In this document: positions 1-11,227 of the stretch, piece by piece
How the letters are laid out: every line of letters starts with the position of its first letter
How positions within the stretch are numbered: position 1 is the stretch's first letter
Assembly (NCBI GenBank): GCA_027919835.1
Contig: JANVFP010000001.1
Span: 1,550,001-1,614,000, forward strand
Direction of reading: 5' to 3'
DNA: 64,000 nt
From: Lentinula raphanica
Taxonomy: Eukaryota; Basidiomycota; Agaricomycetes; Agaricales; Omphalotaceae
The notes under the pieces: model-generated
What the model saw: the letters and a program-made list of their open reading frames with translations, nothing else
What the model was told of the DNA's origin: nothing
Database searches by the model: none
Program-made: the position numbers and the translations under genes

Positions 1-1245
1 CGCCGTCTTTCGTTCAATTCCTATTACCTCCGCCGCGGTCTTGACAAACTAGGCTTCATCACATACGGTCTTCCATGCTCGCCCATCGTACCTCTTCTCA
101 TCTAGTTGGCCCTACTGGTTATTTGATAGTAAATTCAACAATCGTTGACATGATTCAGTCGGATGGATTTTTATACGCTCAGTATGCTTGGGTATGGATC
201 AACCATGGATAGGCCGACTTCAGGAGCAGAACAGGGAAACACGGGAAGCAGGAAACCGGGCCAAAGGCGTTGGACTTCCTTTACTTATACCTGTTGCCGT
301 GACTCCCAGCCAAGCCTTCCTTCATCTGCTGTCCAGGGGGTATATTCCGTTGCATAATCGCAGCTGAGGTGTTTGGTGAGCTTGACTTTCTTCAAACTAT
401 ACCCACATCTCAAATTATGCTCTACAGCAAGTTTCTACACGCTGGGCTTCAGGCCGATCGCCCGGGCGTACGGTGTACGCGAAACGACACGATATGCAGA
501 TCAAGTGAAGACAAGCACGGATATCCATTGTGAGTGTTTTGAATGGAGTTATAAGCATGGTCTTTACTGAGCATCATCGTTCATCAAAGGCGCCAGCTCA
601 GACATTTCAACTTAAGGGAAGTTAGATAACGAACTCATCACCGACATGGAGTATGGGTAAAATTCTACAAACTCTTGGCGTTATCCAGTTTTGCTTACTT
701 CTTGCAGCGACATGGGGTCCACGGTCTTGGAGGGTTTGACAGGTACTTACATGAAGGAGGGAGCTCAACGGCGGGTAAGCAGCAACTTCTTGACTGGGCA
801 GAGGAGATTTTGAGTTACAAGGTCTACGATATGCTTCTTTTCCTCAAAATCTGGGCTGATCAGATTCTTCCCTTAGTCGTCCTTCCGGAGCATATACTTG
901 TATCCTTCTTATTCCAGCTACAACGGAAGACGGGAACAGACGAGCGGGATTCCAGCTACAACGGACAACAAGAACGGACAAGCGGGATTGCGGCCGATAC
1001 TCAGAATGTAATGATCATGGTTACTCCGGCCTTTCTTACTTTTTTTCAATCTTTTCATATCAAATCTGCTGTGGTTTGCAATATACTGTATTCTCCTTCC
1101 TGTTCAGAGATACAACGCTGTACCCCTACGTTGGCCACCAGCTCAGAATTGGGCGCCAAATCATATGCCGGCCGTGTTCGGCTTTCCTAAAACAGGTAGA
1201 AACTCGCGTGACGAAAAGAAATTTCATTCTCAACTTCGTTCTTCC
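1..1245. other. 5' flank, no supported gene
   Basis: Short open frames occur on both strands, but none has a recognisable domain or convincing splice-linked continuation. A short imperfect direct repeat around 925-990 (TTCCAGCTACAACGGA, then an AAGAACGGACAAGCGGG-like tail) is the only structure seen. An unrecognised exon around 675-830 cannot be excluded. Confidence 0.4.
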
Positions 1246-2859
1246 ATGTCGAAAAGACGTAGTGCTAGACTGGATCCTTCTGTTGCTGATGTAGAAGGTA
1301 ACAGTGCTAAAAGAAAAAAAGAGAATGATGCAGGAGACTCTGACCCGAAAAGAACTTCTGACGCTTCAGCCAAGACTAAGCAGGCGACGAAGGGAAAGAA
1401 TTCTTCCCCTCGAACCAAAGCTAAATCTACCGCGCGACCAGCTTCTAAAGCTGCTCCACAGCGCGGTGCTAGCAGAGCTCCTGTCAAGACTTCAAAACCC
1501 CCCATTACATCCCAAGCCAACTATATGGGAACTCTGGACGGAGTTGCTCCCCCGGTAGATTCTCCAGCTAGTGAGAGCAAGAAAGGTTAGCATTGCTGCA
1601 CCTAGTATTTCATTTGTCTTTTTTTTTTCGCTTCCTTCTTCATGCCTTGTCAGTCCGAACTCCTCTATGAAGCTCTGAAGTAGCTTCATTAACCCTCATG
1701 AAGTTGTGCTCTCTGGATGCATATAAGACAATCTGGAAGCCCTTTAGACGCGTTTCTACACGTTTCAAAGGGAGGTCAAGTCTCTTTGGGAACGCTTGTC
1801 TGGAATCTTCGAAGGGGGCGCCGTGTTTCGTGCTGGTTTGTCTTCAAACGCGTGCTTATTTCTACTTCTTTGCAGGTATTGTTCTCAATGAAGAAGAGAT
1901 AAATGCTGATTTGGGAGACGACATGGGGGAAGAGGGAGAAGATGTTCTTGAAATAATGGACTCCGGTGATGTTCTTCCTCGACTTCACACATCCTGCTCA
2001 CTGAAATCTTTCCTTTCCTCTCTATGCTCAGACGAAGAGAAGAACAAAGGCGGTCTCAATAGCGACGAAGAAGCAGACGAAAATTCTTTTTCTGAAATTG
2101 ATCACGATAACGATCATGATATGGCTGAATTCTACGATAATGTATGTCTCTTTCTTGCTCTATCTATGTTGTTCATCTTTGTCTGCAGATGGACATAGAG
2201 GACATTACCAAGCCTACCCGCAAGAAGAGAACAAGTCTCAGTGCAAGCGCCAACGGATTTTCTACGTCTTCTAAGGCCAAAGGAAAGATACTTGAAACTG
2301 ATTTCGAGGATGTGCAACTTGCACGTCTGGCCAAAAGCAGCGTAAGATTGGCTATCTGCGTAGACGATATGTGGCCGCAAGAAGACAAGCCCAGTTTGAA
2401 ACTACTTCGCGATGAGCTTGGAAAGATGCGGAATAAGGACCGACTCGCCAGTTTGAGGAAGGTTACCCAGTCTGCTGAAGAAAAGGATAAGCTCATCCGA
2501 TTTGTATGTCAATCCTTCATGATTTCGCAGATGCTGACCCAGAGCTTTTAGATGAACTATGCCTCTTCTCAAGTCCGCTTCGATATGTCTCTTCCTACGA
2601 GGCTCCTTGTGACCGAATACTTCCAGCTCTCTGGAGGGAAGGGACAACCAGGAGCAGAAGAAGTGGTTGAGTGTTGTCTTCAGGACCTTAGATTTTGAAC
2701 AGAAACTGACCTGCTTTCTCTTCAGGCTGCAAGGGTGACCTGGCTTCGGGAGGGTAGAAAATATCACGAGAATGTCGACGTGGAGGTAAGTTGCCCGCGG
2801 AAAGTTATTGCGTTGAAATCACTAATCCCTTATGCATTCGCTTCCTTACTCCTCCTCTA

Positions 2860-3070
2860 CCGTACTGTGACTCGCGACGAATCGCCACAATCGACCACTC
2901 TCTATAATTCGCAACGACCGACCACCTCTCGCCATGATTCGCGACCATCGCCCACCGTCATCGACATCCTCTCGCGATGACCGCCCTCCATCATCGCCCT
3001 CTCGCGATGATTTGTGACGACCTTCTTTCACGGTGATTCACGTCGACCTCTTATCGCGATGATTCTCAAC
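2860..3070. repeat. degenerate TCGCGATGA repeats within an intron
   Basis: Most of the unusually long intron 2786-3200 (415 bp; the neighbours are about 50 bp, except intron 1 at 290 bp) is a degenerate array of units such as CTCGCGATGA and ACGACC. Array expansion may explain the intron length. Confidence 0.55.
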
Positions 3071-3545
3071 CTCTTGCGACCATTAACAACGACCTCCTCT
3101 CTCGGTGGCAATCCTATCTCTAACGTTGACCCACCTCTTTTACCGCCTCTATGTCTACGAACCTTATGTGGCGGACCCCTTATATTGAACGTTCTACTAG
3201 AAACGTACTTCGGATAAGAAACCTTTTGCCAGTCCTCTGATTGGTAAAATTCTACGAGCCCATTTTGTCGACTCCTCTTCCTACCAAGACAAATTCTTGC
3301 TCAAACGAATGAAAGCCACGAAGAAGATACCCCCACGTCTGATTGTCATGGTAGCCACCCTGGTAATGAAACATCCTTCTCTGGGATATTTTGCTCACAC
3401 TACTTCATAGATTGACCACGCAATTTCTGAATGGGTGGGAGGAACCAGAACAACTATCTTCTTAACAAGAAAGAATGTAGAAAAGAGGTAAGTTTCCATA
3501 TTCCATCCTCAGACTATTATTGCCCAAGGTTGTAGGTATCGTCGT

Positions 3546-4361
3546 TGTTATGAAGCATAACATATGTTCCCTGCCCCCCTACAAATTTCCTCGATACTCC
3601 TGGGATTATTCCTCATTAATTCCGCATTTTTACAGCTCAGATATGCTTTAAACCAAGCCCATGGTCTCGGATCTGCACTATTCCTTTTTTGGATCTAATA
3701 TAACAAGTTCTGGACTTATTTCTGGTCTAATTTCCCACAGTCTAACCATACTTGGAGATTTCCCCTTTCAGTGACTCAATCCTTATTGTCTTGATCTAGC
3801 TCCGGAGTATTTTCCCACAGATTTACACTAACATTGGGACTATTCCTTTTCAGGATTCCATTCTAGCTATTCTTGGTCTAGTTCAGGAACACTTTCCCAT
3901 GGTTTCACAATGACATGGAACTATGCCTTTTCAGGATTCCAGACTAGCTATTCTTGATCTAGTTCAACAGAAGGCTGTTCAATATGACTCGAGTCCAGTC
4001 ATATTGACTCAGGATGACAGGAAACACCCCATGTGAATTAGGAACAATACAAATGAGTCAGCATGACTCCAATGACCCAAATTGGGTTATGGACTTCTAG
4101 TAGTATATAAAGGCTAGATACTTGCATGTAAAGACCCCAGATCAGTTATTTTGGAATCGTACTCGGCTTTGGTTTTGGCTCTTTCTCTTGTTTTGTCTCT
4201 GGTTCTGGTTCTGGTGTAACATCAACGTGTATTAACAACTATCAACAATCCTTTGGAGTCCAGACATTCGGTGTAGACTTTCCTGCCTAGCAGTTTCTAC
4301 GACGTTTGTGTGGATCAATCGCTCGTAGCCGTCGAGGGTTAGAGCATTGAGCACCCTAACA
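3546..4361 (+). repeat. 5' LTR
   Basis: 816 bp, TG..CA termini, with a TATA-like sequence at 4104-4110 (TATATAA) that could start the element's transcript. It contains internal near-repeats such as CTTTTCAGGATTCCA followed by CTAGCTATTCTTG. Confidence 0.95.
4104..4110 (+). promoter_or_regulatory. TATA-like box in the LTR
   Basis: TATATAA lies about 250 bp before the LTR end, a plausible Pol II core promoter marking the U3/R boundary. The same motif occurs in the 3' LTR. Confidence 0.5.
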
Positions 4362-4506
4362 TAATAACTGATCTCTCACTGCCCCCAGGGAAGTCTACGC
4401 TACCCTTTGGACAAAGGATCTGTTATCCATCATCCCTGATCTCCTGCCCTTGCTGTGTTCACATCACTTCTTGGACGGAGAACTCAGATTGATATCCCTT
4501 CTCATA

Positions 4507-6015
4507 ATGACACAAGGTGTCTTCTACCACAATTCTAGTCACTGTCTTCCTCCGGTTGAGCCAATGACGACTGTCCGGATAGGAAACAAGACTCAGTTCC
4601 CTGTTACAACTAGTAACAGATATTCTTCAGGTTATGCTCAAGCATCCTGGAATCCAATTCGAGTGTCGGAAGAACAACATAGGCCTCTGTCTTCATATCC
4701 CGTGATGCCTATGCCACCAAACACTCATGTTCCCTATCCTTATCTATCACTGCCACCTGATCCACCCCCGATTGACCCCTTAGGTTGGCAATGGCAACCA
4801 CCCCCTTCACATTATCCTTTACAAATATCTCTGGTATCCACTCATCATAATGGTTACATGCAAGGGCCTACAGTGACACACCAAACTTCAGGCCAGGTAT
4901 ACATTTCATCTGCTGAAGTAATGTCAGCAACTTCCATACCTCTACTGCACTACAGTTCCATGTTGCCTGTCTATAAGCAACCAGCTAAAGCTCGAGTTCT
5001 GAAGCAAGGAACTCCCAGTGCAAAGGTGTCATCTTCATCATTACATCCAGGGTTTCATGCTCCTACTTCAGTCAAACTCCAGGAAGAAGCTCAGACTATC
5101 CCCTCTATCCGGAGCCAGTCCATTAGTCCTCCGAGAACTTCCGCACTTCCTGTGAAGGTTGAATCCTTGCATTCCACTGTCCCTACATATGCTTCACATT
5201 CATCATCAGCATCTGCTCTAGTGACAAAGGATGCATTGACAGAGAATCCACTCAATCAACTGGCTACTCGATGTCGCAACTTTGTACTGTCTATAGGTTC
5301 ACGAGATCATCCTGAACGGTCACCCGAGGAATGGATTAAACTTGTGTCCCAGCTAGATGCTGTTAGGCCACTGTTTTTCCAGAAAGCCCTCTGTCAGGAC
5401 TATGTTCGATCTGAGTTTGATCAGATTGTTCAACAGATCTTGGGTTTACCACAGGCTACATCTTCTGAAGTCTCTAAGGATGATGATCACTCTGCCTCCA
5501 CTGTTGTGCTAAAATCTCCTAAAGAGCACAAACAGGATCTAGACATGCCTAAACCTTCTGTTGCTACTACTCTATCACCGGTTGGGAATTCAACAGTTCT
5601 GAACACTGTAGTACCACTACAAGTTACGGAACCAGCTTGTGACCCAGATTCCAGCCCCAAAGTGAATAAGTCTAGTCATTTCAGTTGTGAAGAACATAAT
5701 CAAGAAGGACAACTCCAGGACCTGGTTACTCGGAACAACCCACTAGCACATCACTTTGAGAAGAGTGATTACCGGTATGCTAATGATATATTGTGGCAAC
5801 CAATCTGGATCAATGGTTTAGGACAAGGCCACTTGAGTTATGGAGTTCCATCTGCACACCAAACTCCATCTCCTCCCGACTTGCCCGTAGAACCATTACC
5901 ACCTCCTGAACCACCTCCATTATATTTGCCACCCCCAGGATCACCAAATGAGCTGTGCAATCAATCTGTGGAATTCAAAGCAGAGTTGAATCATTGTATT
6001 CCTACATCCCCCTGA
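4507..6015 (+). CDS. Pro/Ser-rich ORF of the LTR element (gag-like?)
   Basis: About 502 residues from the first ATG (MTQGVFYHN). The frame is open further upstream but only with a non-ATG start. The N-terminal half is rich in Pro, Ser, Thr and His. A central block around residues 255-330 looks helical (NQLATRCRNFVLSIG, EEWIKLVSQLDAVRPLFF, DQIVQQILG). The C terminus is polyproline-rich (PEPPPLYLPPPGSP). No CCHC zinc knuckle, protease or polymerase motif was seen. Position between the LTRs suggests a gag-like or element-specific protein; a captured host sequence is the alternative. Its intactness fits the young age of the element. Confidence 0.6.
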   Translation: MTQGVFYHNSSHCLPPVEPMTTVRIGNKTQFPVTTSNRYSSGYAQASWNPIRVSEEQHRPLSSYPVMPMPPNTHVPYPYLSLPPDPPPIDPLGWQWQPPPSHYPLQISLVSTHHNGYMQGPTVTHQTSGQVYISSAEVMSATSIPLLHYSSMLPVYKQPAKARVLKQGTPSAKVSSSSLHPGFHAPTSVKLQEEAQTIPSIRSQSISPPRTSALPVKVESLHSTVPTYASHSSSASALVTKDALTENPLNQLATRCRNFVLSIGSRDHPERSPEEWIKLVSQLDAVRPLFFQKALCQDYVRSEFDQIVQQILGLPQATSSEVSKDDDHSASTVVLKSPKEHKQDLDMPKPSVATTLSPVGNSTVLNTVVPLQVTEPACDPDSSPKVNKSSHFSCEEHNQEGQLQDLVTRNNPLAHHFEKSDYRYANDILWQPIWINGLGQGHLSYGVPSAHQTPSPPDLPVEPLPPPEPPPLYLPPPGSPNELCNQSVEFKAELNHCIPTSP

Positions 6016-6036
6016 TCTGGTAGGAGGGATTAGCCT

Positions 6037-6050
6037 GGAGGAGGGAGTAA
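6037..6050 (+). promoter_or_regulatory. polypurine tract
   Basis: GGAGGAGGGAGTAA directly precedes the 3' LTR, the expected place and composition for plus-strand priming in reverse transcription. Confidence 0.7.
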
Positions 6051-6866
6051 TGTTATGAAGCATAACATATGTTCCCTGCCCCCCTACAAATTTCCTCGAT
6101 ACTCCTGGGATTATTCCTCATTAATTCCGCATTTTTACAGCTCAGATATGCTTTAAACCAAGCCCATGGTCTCGGATCTGCACTATTCCTTTTTTGGATC
6201 TAATATAACAAGTTCTGGACTTATTTCTGGTCTAATTTCCCACAGTCTAACCATACTTGGAGATTTCCCCTTTCAGTGACTCAATCCTTATTGTCTTGAT
6301 CTAGCTCCGGAGTATTTTCCCACAGATTTACACTAACATTGGGACTATTCCTTTTCAGGATTCCATTCTAGCTATTCTTGGTCTAGTTCAGGAACACTTT
6401 CCCATGGTTTCACAATGACATGGAACTATGCCTTTTCAGGATTCCAGACTAGCTATTCTTGATCTAGTTCAACAGAAGGCTGTTCAATATGACTCGAGTC
6501 CAGTCATATTGACTCAGGATGACAGGAAACACCCCATGTGAATTAGGAACAATACAAATGAGTCAGCATGACTCCAATGACCCAAATTGGGTTATGGACT
6601 TCTAGTAGTATATAAAGGCTAGATACTTGCATGTAAAGACCCCAGATCAGTTATTTTGGAATCGTACTCGGCTTTGGTTTTGGCTCTTTCTCTTGTTTTG
6701 TCTCTGGTTCTGGTTCTGGTGTAACATCAACGTGTATTAACAACTATCAACAATCCTTTGGAGTCCAGACATTCGGTGTAGACTTTCCTGCCTAGCAGTT
6801 TCTACGATGTTTGTGTGGATCAATCGCTCGTAGCCGTCGAGGGTTAGAGCATTGAGCACCCTAACA
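6051..6866 (+). repeat. 3' LTR
   Basis: 816 bp, identical to the 5' LTR apart from one C/T difference seen by eye near its end; followed by the second GTCGT target copy. Confidence 0.95.
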
Positions 6867-7599
6867 GTCGTCTAATGAGAACTATGGTCAAAACGGAGAA
6901 GAGATCCCCTGTCTATGTGGAATTGCTGTCAAGGGCACTTTACAAGGAGATGAAGTAGTTCCAATTTCTTCTTTTCTATAGAGTGTAAGCTAATACACCG
7001 TAGGTCTAGGGATTTCGATGAGGAAGAAGACATCCCGGAATATGATTACGATCAACTGGAAAGTTTTGCCAAAGAAGAGCTCAAACGTTTGGAAAGCATG
7101 GAAGCAGAGGAAGATGTTAGCGATACGGACGACGATGACGACGATGACGACGACGACGTTGACGAAGATCTGGACGATGAAGACATCGAGCAGTTCCCCA
7201 GTGATGATGTTGGAAATGGTAGGGATGGCGCCAGCAGCTCAAGGAAAGCGGGCAGCTCAAGGAAAGCAGGCAACTCAAGGAAATCTTTAGGTGGCGGCAA
7301 AGGAGGAGGAAGCGCAGGAGGAAGCGGAGGAAGCGGAGGAGGAAGCGGAGGAAGAGGAAGAGGAGGAGGAGGTGCCAGTCGAGTGAACAAGGGAAAACAG
7401 AGACAAATCTGAAGAACCTATAGTAAGTTGGCTCTCCATATCGTTCGTAAACCTATGTTACTCACCATACATTTTCATCTTGACTTAGGTTGCTTTTCTT
7501 CTCTCTGCAAGGCCACTCTACCATCCCGCTAGCCCATCATCTACCAGATCTTTCTTTTTTTTTCTTGCAACATCTTCTACACCACCTCCAAGTCATCTA

Positions 7600-7820
7600 C
7601 ACCTGTATTGACTCGCCTATCTCACGCTTTGCCTCGCGCATCGCGCACCTCTCACGCTTTGCCTCTCGCATTGAGCACCACACCTAACGCTTTGCCTCGA
7701 CTATCGCTCACCTCACACGCTTTGCCTCTTCGCATCGAGCACACCTCACGCTTTGCCTCGGCCATCTCGCCCATCGCGCACCTCATGCTTTGCCTCGGCC
7801 ATCTACCCACTTGCCTCGGA
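7600..7820. repeat. minisatellite, CACGCTTTGCCTC units
   Basis: Irregular tandem units built from CTCACGCTTTGCCTC followed by CATCGCGCACC or CATTGAGCACC, about 6-8 copies. Open frames across it are repeat shadows. The flanks 7413-7600 and 7820-8000 hold nothing recognisable. Confidence 0.65.
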
Positions 7821-8039
7821 TAAGGACTGTCAGATATGGACTGGCCTCTTGCTTCACGCTATCTCTAGCCTCAGACACAGACTCTCACAATATCTACACC
7901 ACATACAGTGACTTTAATATTCTTGTTACAAAATAGCTCTTTCTTGTTTACACCATACACAGAAGATATACTGATACATCAGGTCTTTTAATTATTACCT
8001 GCAGCTAGGATCTATATATAATATCTACTGGTTTATCAA

Positions 8040-9245
8040 ATGCTGATTCCGAGAACAATTTGAACATCAGAAAGCCATCTAGAAGGAATTGAAGGAAATT
8101 CCCAATGCTTTGAGAAACTTGGGAAGATCTTGAAAGATTTTGAAAAACCCTTGAAGAACCTTTGGAAGACCTTGAAGCACTTTGAAAACCCTTGAAAGTA
8201 ATTAAAACCTTCTTGAAACATTCTGAAAAATACTTCAGGGACTCTCCCATGTGTGAAGAATCTTGTCAACATTCTTTTCATATGTTTGAAAGATTCTTCA
8301 GGTACTTAGTGTATGTTTGAGGCACTTTCTTAGACTTGCAAAAATCCCTTAGCTAACTCTGTGATTTCTGGAATGACCCTCAAGGTACTTTTCACTGCTC
8401 TAAAGACCCTCCAGGTGTTCTCGTAATGTTTCAGATTGACTCTAGAGAATTTTCAAGAAATTTTTGAAATATTTGTGGGATACTAGAAATGTTCTGAAAT
8501 ACTTCAAAAGAGCTCTCAAAATTCCCAGAGCTCTCTGGGAAAGTTGTTGGAAGTTCTTACAGTAATTCTTGACTCTTCTAAATAGTATAAGGAATACCTC
8601 CAGATACTTTTCAAGCTTTTTCAGCAGCCTTCCATCCAATTCTTATAACTTTGCCTGTTATTTGGGGATTATTTCAAGTGCTCTAAGGTAGTTTGAAAGT
8701 GTATTGATATGACTCCAGACAGTTTGAGGTATAATTAGGATTACTTGTTACTCCTTCAAAGCTCTTTGAAAGTTTCCCAGAGCTTCTCTAAGACTTTCAA
8801 ACCTTCTCAGAGTTTGTCAAAGACTTTCAGAGTTATGCAAAAAACAAATTATATCTTTGTATGAACCAAATTTTATCCTCAGAATAGATTGAAGGAGTTG
8901 CAAAGAGCAACAGGGTAGCTGTGATAAATTTTTACTGCTTTTCAGGTATCTGGAAAAACTTTTCAGAGCTCATGGCAATATTGTAAGGCTTGATGAGTTT
9001 TTCAAAGTAATAATTCTTCTTTAAGAGTAATATAATGTTTCTCAGAGTAACAAGATATGCTCTGAAAGACTGAAAAAGCTCATTCAGAGCAATATAATGA
9101 GCTACCAAGTTTCTGGCAATTGATCAAAGAGCAATTTAAAGTGTTTTTTAGTCTTTAGAATTTGGGGGGTGTCCCTGCAGTCTCTGGAGTCTCTGGAGTC
9201 TCTGGAGTCTCCAGGGAGTCTAGAGTCTCATAGAGTAACTTAGAT
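8040..9245. repeat. degenerate CTTTGAAAA-type low-complexity block
   Basis: The stretch is made of loosely repeated words (CTTGAAG, CTTTGAAAA, CTCAGAG, AAGACTTTC) and ends in a T3G6T block plus four GTCTCTGGA copies (9176-9215). The composition matches the interiors of the small CATCAGG-ended elements elsewhere in the window, and CATCAGG occurs at 7977, so it may be a long decayed member. No right terminus was found. Confidence 0.4.
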
Positions 9246-9309
9246 TACTCTGAAGTTGCTTAGAGACTGGTGCAATTTTGCTGATGTTTTATCTCACAAG
9301 TGTCCAGTA

Positions 9310-9480
9310 TAATCACCTGTAGTCGTAGGCCTTATGCATTACAGACGGATAAATGTCCCCCGTTGTTATGCGTAATGAATAGTATCTTGTCCCACACCTA
9401 TTATCTAGTTGTCAGGCTGGTCGGGCTGTTCGGCAGCTAGCCGAGACTGTTGCTCACATCAGATGATCCAGCTGCACCGG
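9310..9480. repeat. TTATGCATTA-hairpin segment shared with 25160-25260
   Basis: An imperfect inverted repeat (TTATGCATTACA / TGTTATGCGTAATGAA) followed by TTGTCCCACAC recurs near 25170 with a similar order, each time a few hundred bp left of an A-type palindrome. It may be part of the target or of a larger unit that includes A1 and A2. Confidence 0.4.
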
Positions 9481-10470
9481 TGCCGGATGATGAATTTGGC
9501 TGAATCTTGGCAGTAGCGATACTGATAACAAACCGATACTGATAAGAAGATAAGACATTGATAAGACAAAGATACTGATAAGAAAAAGATATTGATAACA
9601 AAACTGATACTGATTAGACACTGATATTGATAAGACATAGATTAGATTTTGAGATTAGATATCCTCTTCCAGCCCTTCGGCGTCGTCGTCGTCGTCGACG
9701 TCCTCCCACCCGTAGCTGTAGAAACTTTGCGAAGTAATCCGATAAGTCTCCACCACAGCTTTGCAAAGTAACAGGACTCACTCTCAAAGCTTAAAAAACC
9801 CTTCCAGGTAGGCCAGTAGGGCTCCGGGGGATGCTCAGCTATTTAGTATATTTAATAATATTTAATAATTCTTTTATTATTTAATAGGTATATTATAATA
9901 AATCTACTTTGCAAAGCTGTACTGCACTTCGCGAAGTGACTATGTTTACAGCAATCATGAAATCAGGTAAATTAGGGTTAGATCATTACGTCATTGATTT
10001 CCTTTTTGGGTTATGATATTTTTGAATAGAAAAAAGCATAGAATGATATTATTGATCTTGAGGTGCTAAAACATGACAGAGGAAACCAAAAATAGCTACA
10101 ATGAGGTGTTGGCTACCTCAGGCATATCAAAATTTCCTAAAAAGGAAATTGGTCCAAAAATAGAACTTGATCTCATCAGATAGCAAAAAATCTGAAAAAA
10201 TCATAAAAAATACTCAAAAAATTCAGGGTTGCCTCATTGGCCCTGAAAACACAAAATAAAAAAAAATACGCGACAAGTGCAAAAAATGTTATCACTTCAA
10301 ATCATACTAAATCTAGGTATATATGATGTACATGCTATTTTTAGCACACCTAGTACCCTCAGACACTTAGAATGGCTTATATCATTCAATATATTCAGCA
10401 CACGCAATGCTTATTAAACTTAACACACTTGTTGATCAAAAAACTCAGAACAGTAGTAATGTATATCATA

Positions 10471-10668
10471 CATCAGGAAAAATACCTCAGCTCCAAAGAC
10501 TCTAGAGACACCCCCCAAAAGCCCTGAGATCTTTGAAGTGCTCCAGAGAATCTGAAAGCACTTTGAGGATGCCTGGAGAAACTCAAAGTGCTTTCAAAAT
10601 CTCTGGTGTCTCCAGGCTTTGGGGGGGTGTCTCAGAAGACTTCAGAGCCAGGAACATTTTTCCTGATG
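10471..10668. mobile_element. small TIR element E1 (CATCAGG family)
   Basis: 198 bp with perfect termini CATCAGGAAAAAT / ATTTTTCCTGATG, flanked by TA on both sides. Inner blocks CCCCCCAAAA and TTTGGGGGGG sit about 45 bp from the ends. The matching place in A2 (about 26240-26255, ATATCATACTCAAC) has a single TA and no insert, supporting a 2-bp TA duplication as in Tc1/mariner-type elements. No coding capacity. Confidence 0.88.
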
Positions 10669-11227
10669 TACTCAATACACTTAACACACTCAACAATGAA
10701 AAACCTCAAAACAGTGTTCATATGTGTTATACTTAAAACACATAATACACTTAACAATGAAAAGTCTCGGAACAATACTAATGTATATCATACTCAACAT
10801 ACTTAACACACTCAACAATGAAAACCCTTGAAACAGTGTTCACATGTGTGTTATACTTAAAACTCATCATACATTTAACAATGAAAAGTCTCGGAACAAT
10901 ACTAATGTATATCATGCTCAACACACTTAACACACTCAACAATGAAAACCCTCAAAAAGTGTTCATGTGTGTTATACTTAAAACACATAATACACTTAAC
11001 AATGAAAAGTCTCAGAGCAATACTAATGTATATCATGCTCAACACACTTTACAATGAAAAAAGTCGGAACAGTGCTCATGTGTATTATACTTGATACACT
11101 TCATCAATCAATATAACACACTTAACAATAAAAAATCAGAGTAGTGTAATCACTCATAACATGTATCACACTGAACACACTTCATCAGTAAGAATAACAT
11201 ACCTTTAATAGGACATTGTTATACTAT

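Larger units (their letters stand above)
3546..6866 (+). mobile_element. complete non-autonomous LTR retrotransposon, 3321 bp
   Basis: Two 816-bp direct LTRs (3546-4361 and 6051-6866) start TGTTATGAAG and end CACCCTAACA. The element is flanked by the 5-bp duplication GTCGT (3541-3545 and 6867-6871). By eye the LTRs differ at one site (ACGACG versus ACGATG near their ends), so insertion is recent. The internal region is only 1.69 kb and holds one open frame without protease, reverse transcriptase, RNase H or integrase motifs, so mobility must depend on enzymes supplied in trans. A purine-rich tract (6037-6050) abuts the 3' LTR. I could not identify the primer-binding site. Gypsy versus Copia cannot be decided without pol. 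Confidence 0.93.
1246..7412 (+). pseudogene. DUF6532-like gene split by an LTR retrotransposon
   Basis: Ten exons can be threaded by GT..AG sites: 1246-1585, 1876-2141, 2189-2503, 2552-2665, 2726-2785, 3201-3362, 3411-3487, 3536-3545, 6872-6954 and 7004-7412. All phases agree and predict about 611 residues when the insertion is left out. The N terminus is basic (MSKRRSARLD, Lys/Ser/Ala-rich), then acidic (EEEINADLGDDMGEEGED). The central part (about residues 215-430) has the helical, Trp-bearing pattern of fungal DUF6532 (LRDELGK, RLLVTEYFQLSG, PPRLIVMVATL, IDHAISEWVGG, then KNVEKRYRR). The tail is an Asp run followed by a Gly/Ser-rich stretch. The retrotransposon at 3546 lies between two Arg codons and gives a stop after four foreign codons, so the allele is probably inactive. 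DUF6532 function is unknown. The family call is by pattern; the start was chosen at MSKRR because the earlier Met is in weaker context. Confidence 0.6.

Noticed and set aside
7052..7390. Minus-strand Pro/Leu/Ser-rich frame
   Set aside because: Antisense of the Asp-run and Gly/Ser tail of the DUF6532-like gene.
8005..8639. Several overlapping 60-80 residue minus-strand frames
   Set aside because: They lie in degenerate CTTTGAAAA-type low-complexity DNA and look Phe/Lys-rich only because of the repeat words.
10533..11057. Plus-strand frames rich in LNTLNTLNNE
   Set aside because: Shadows of the AACACACTCAACAATGAAAA array in the A1 arm.
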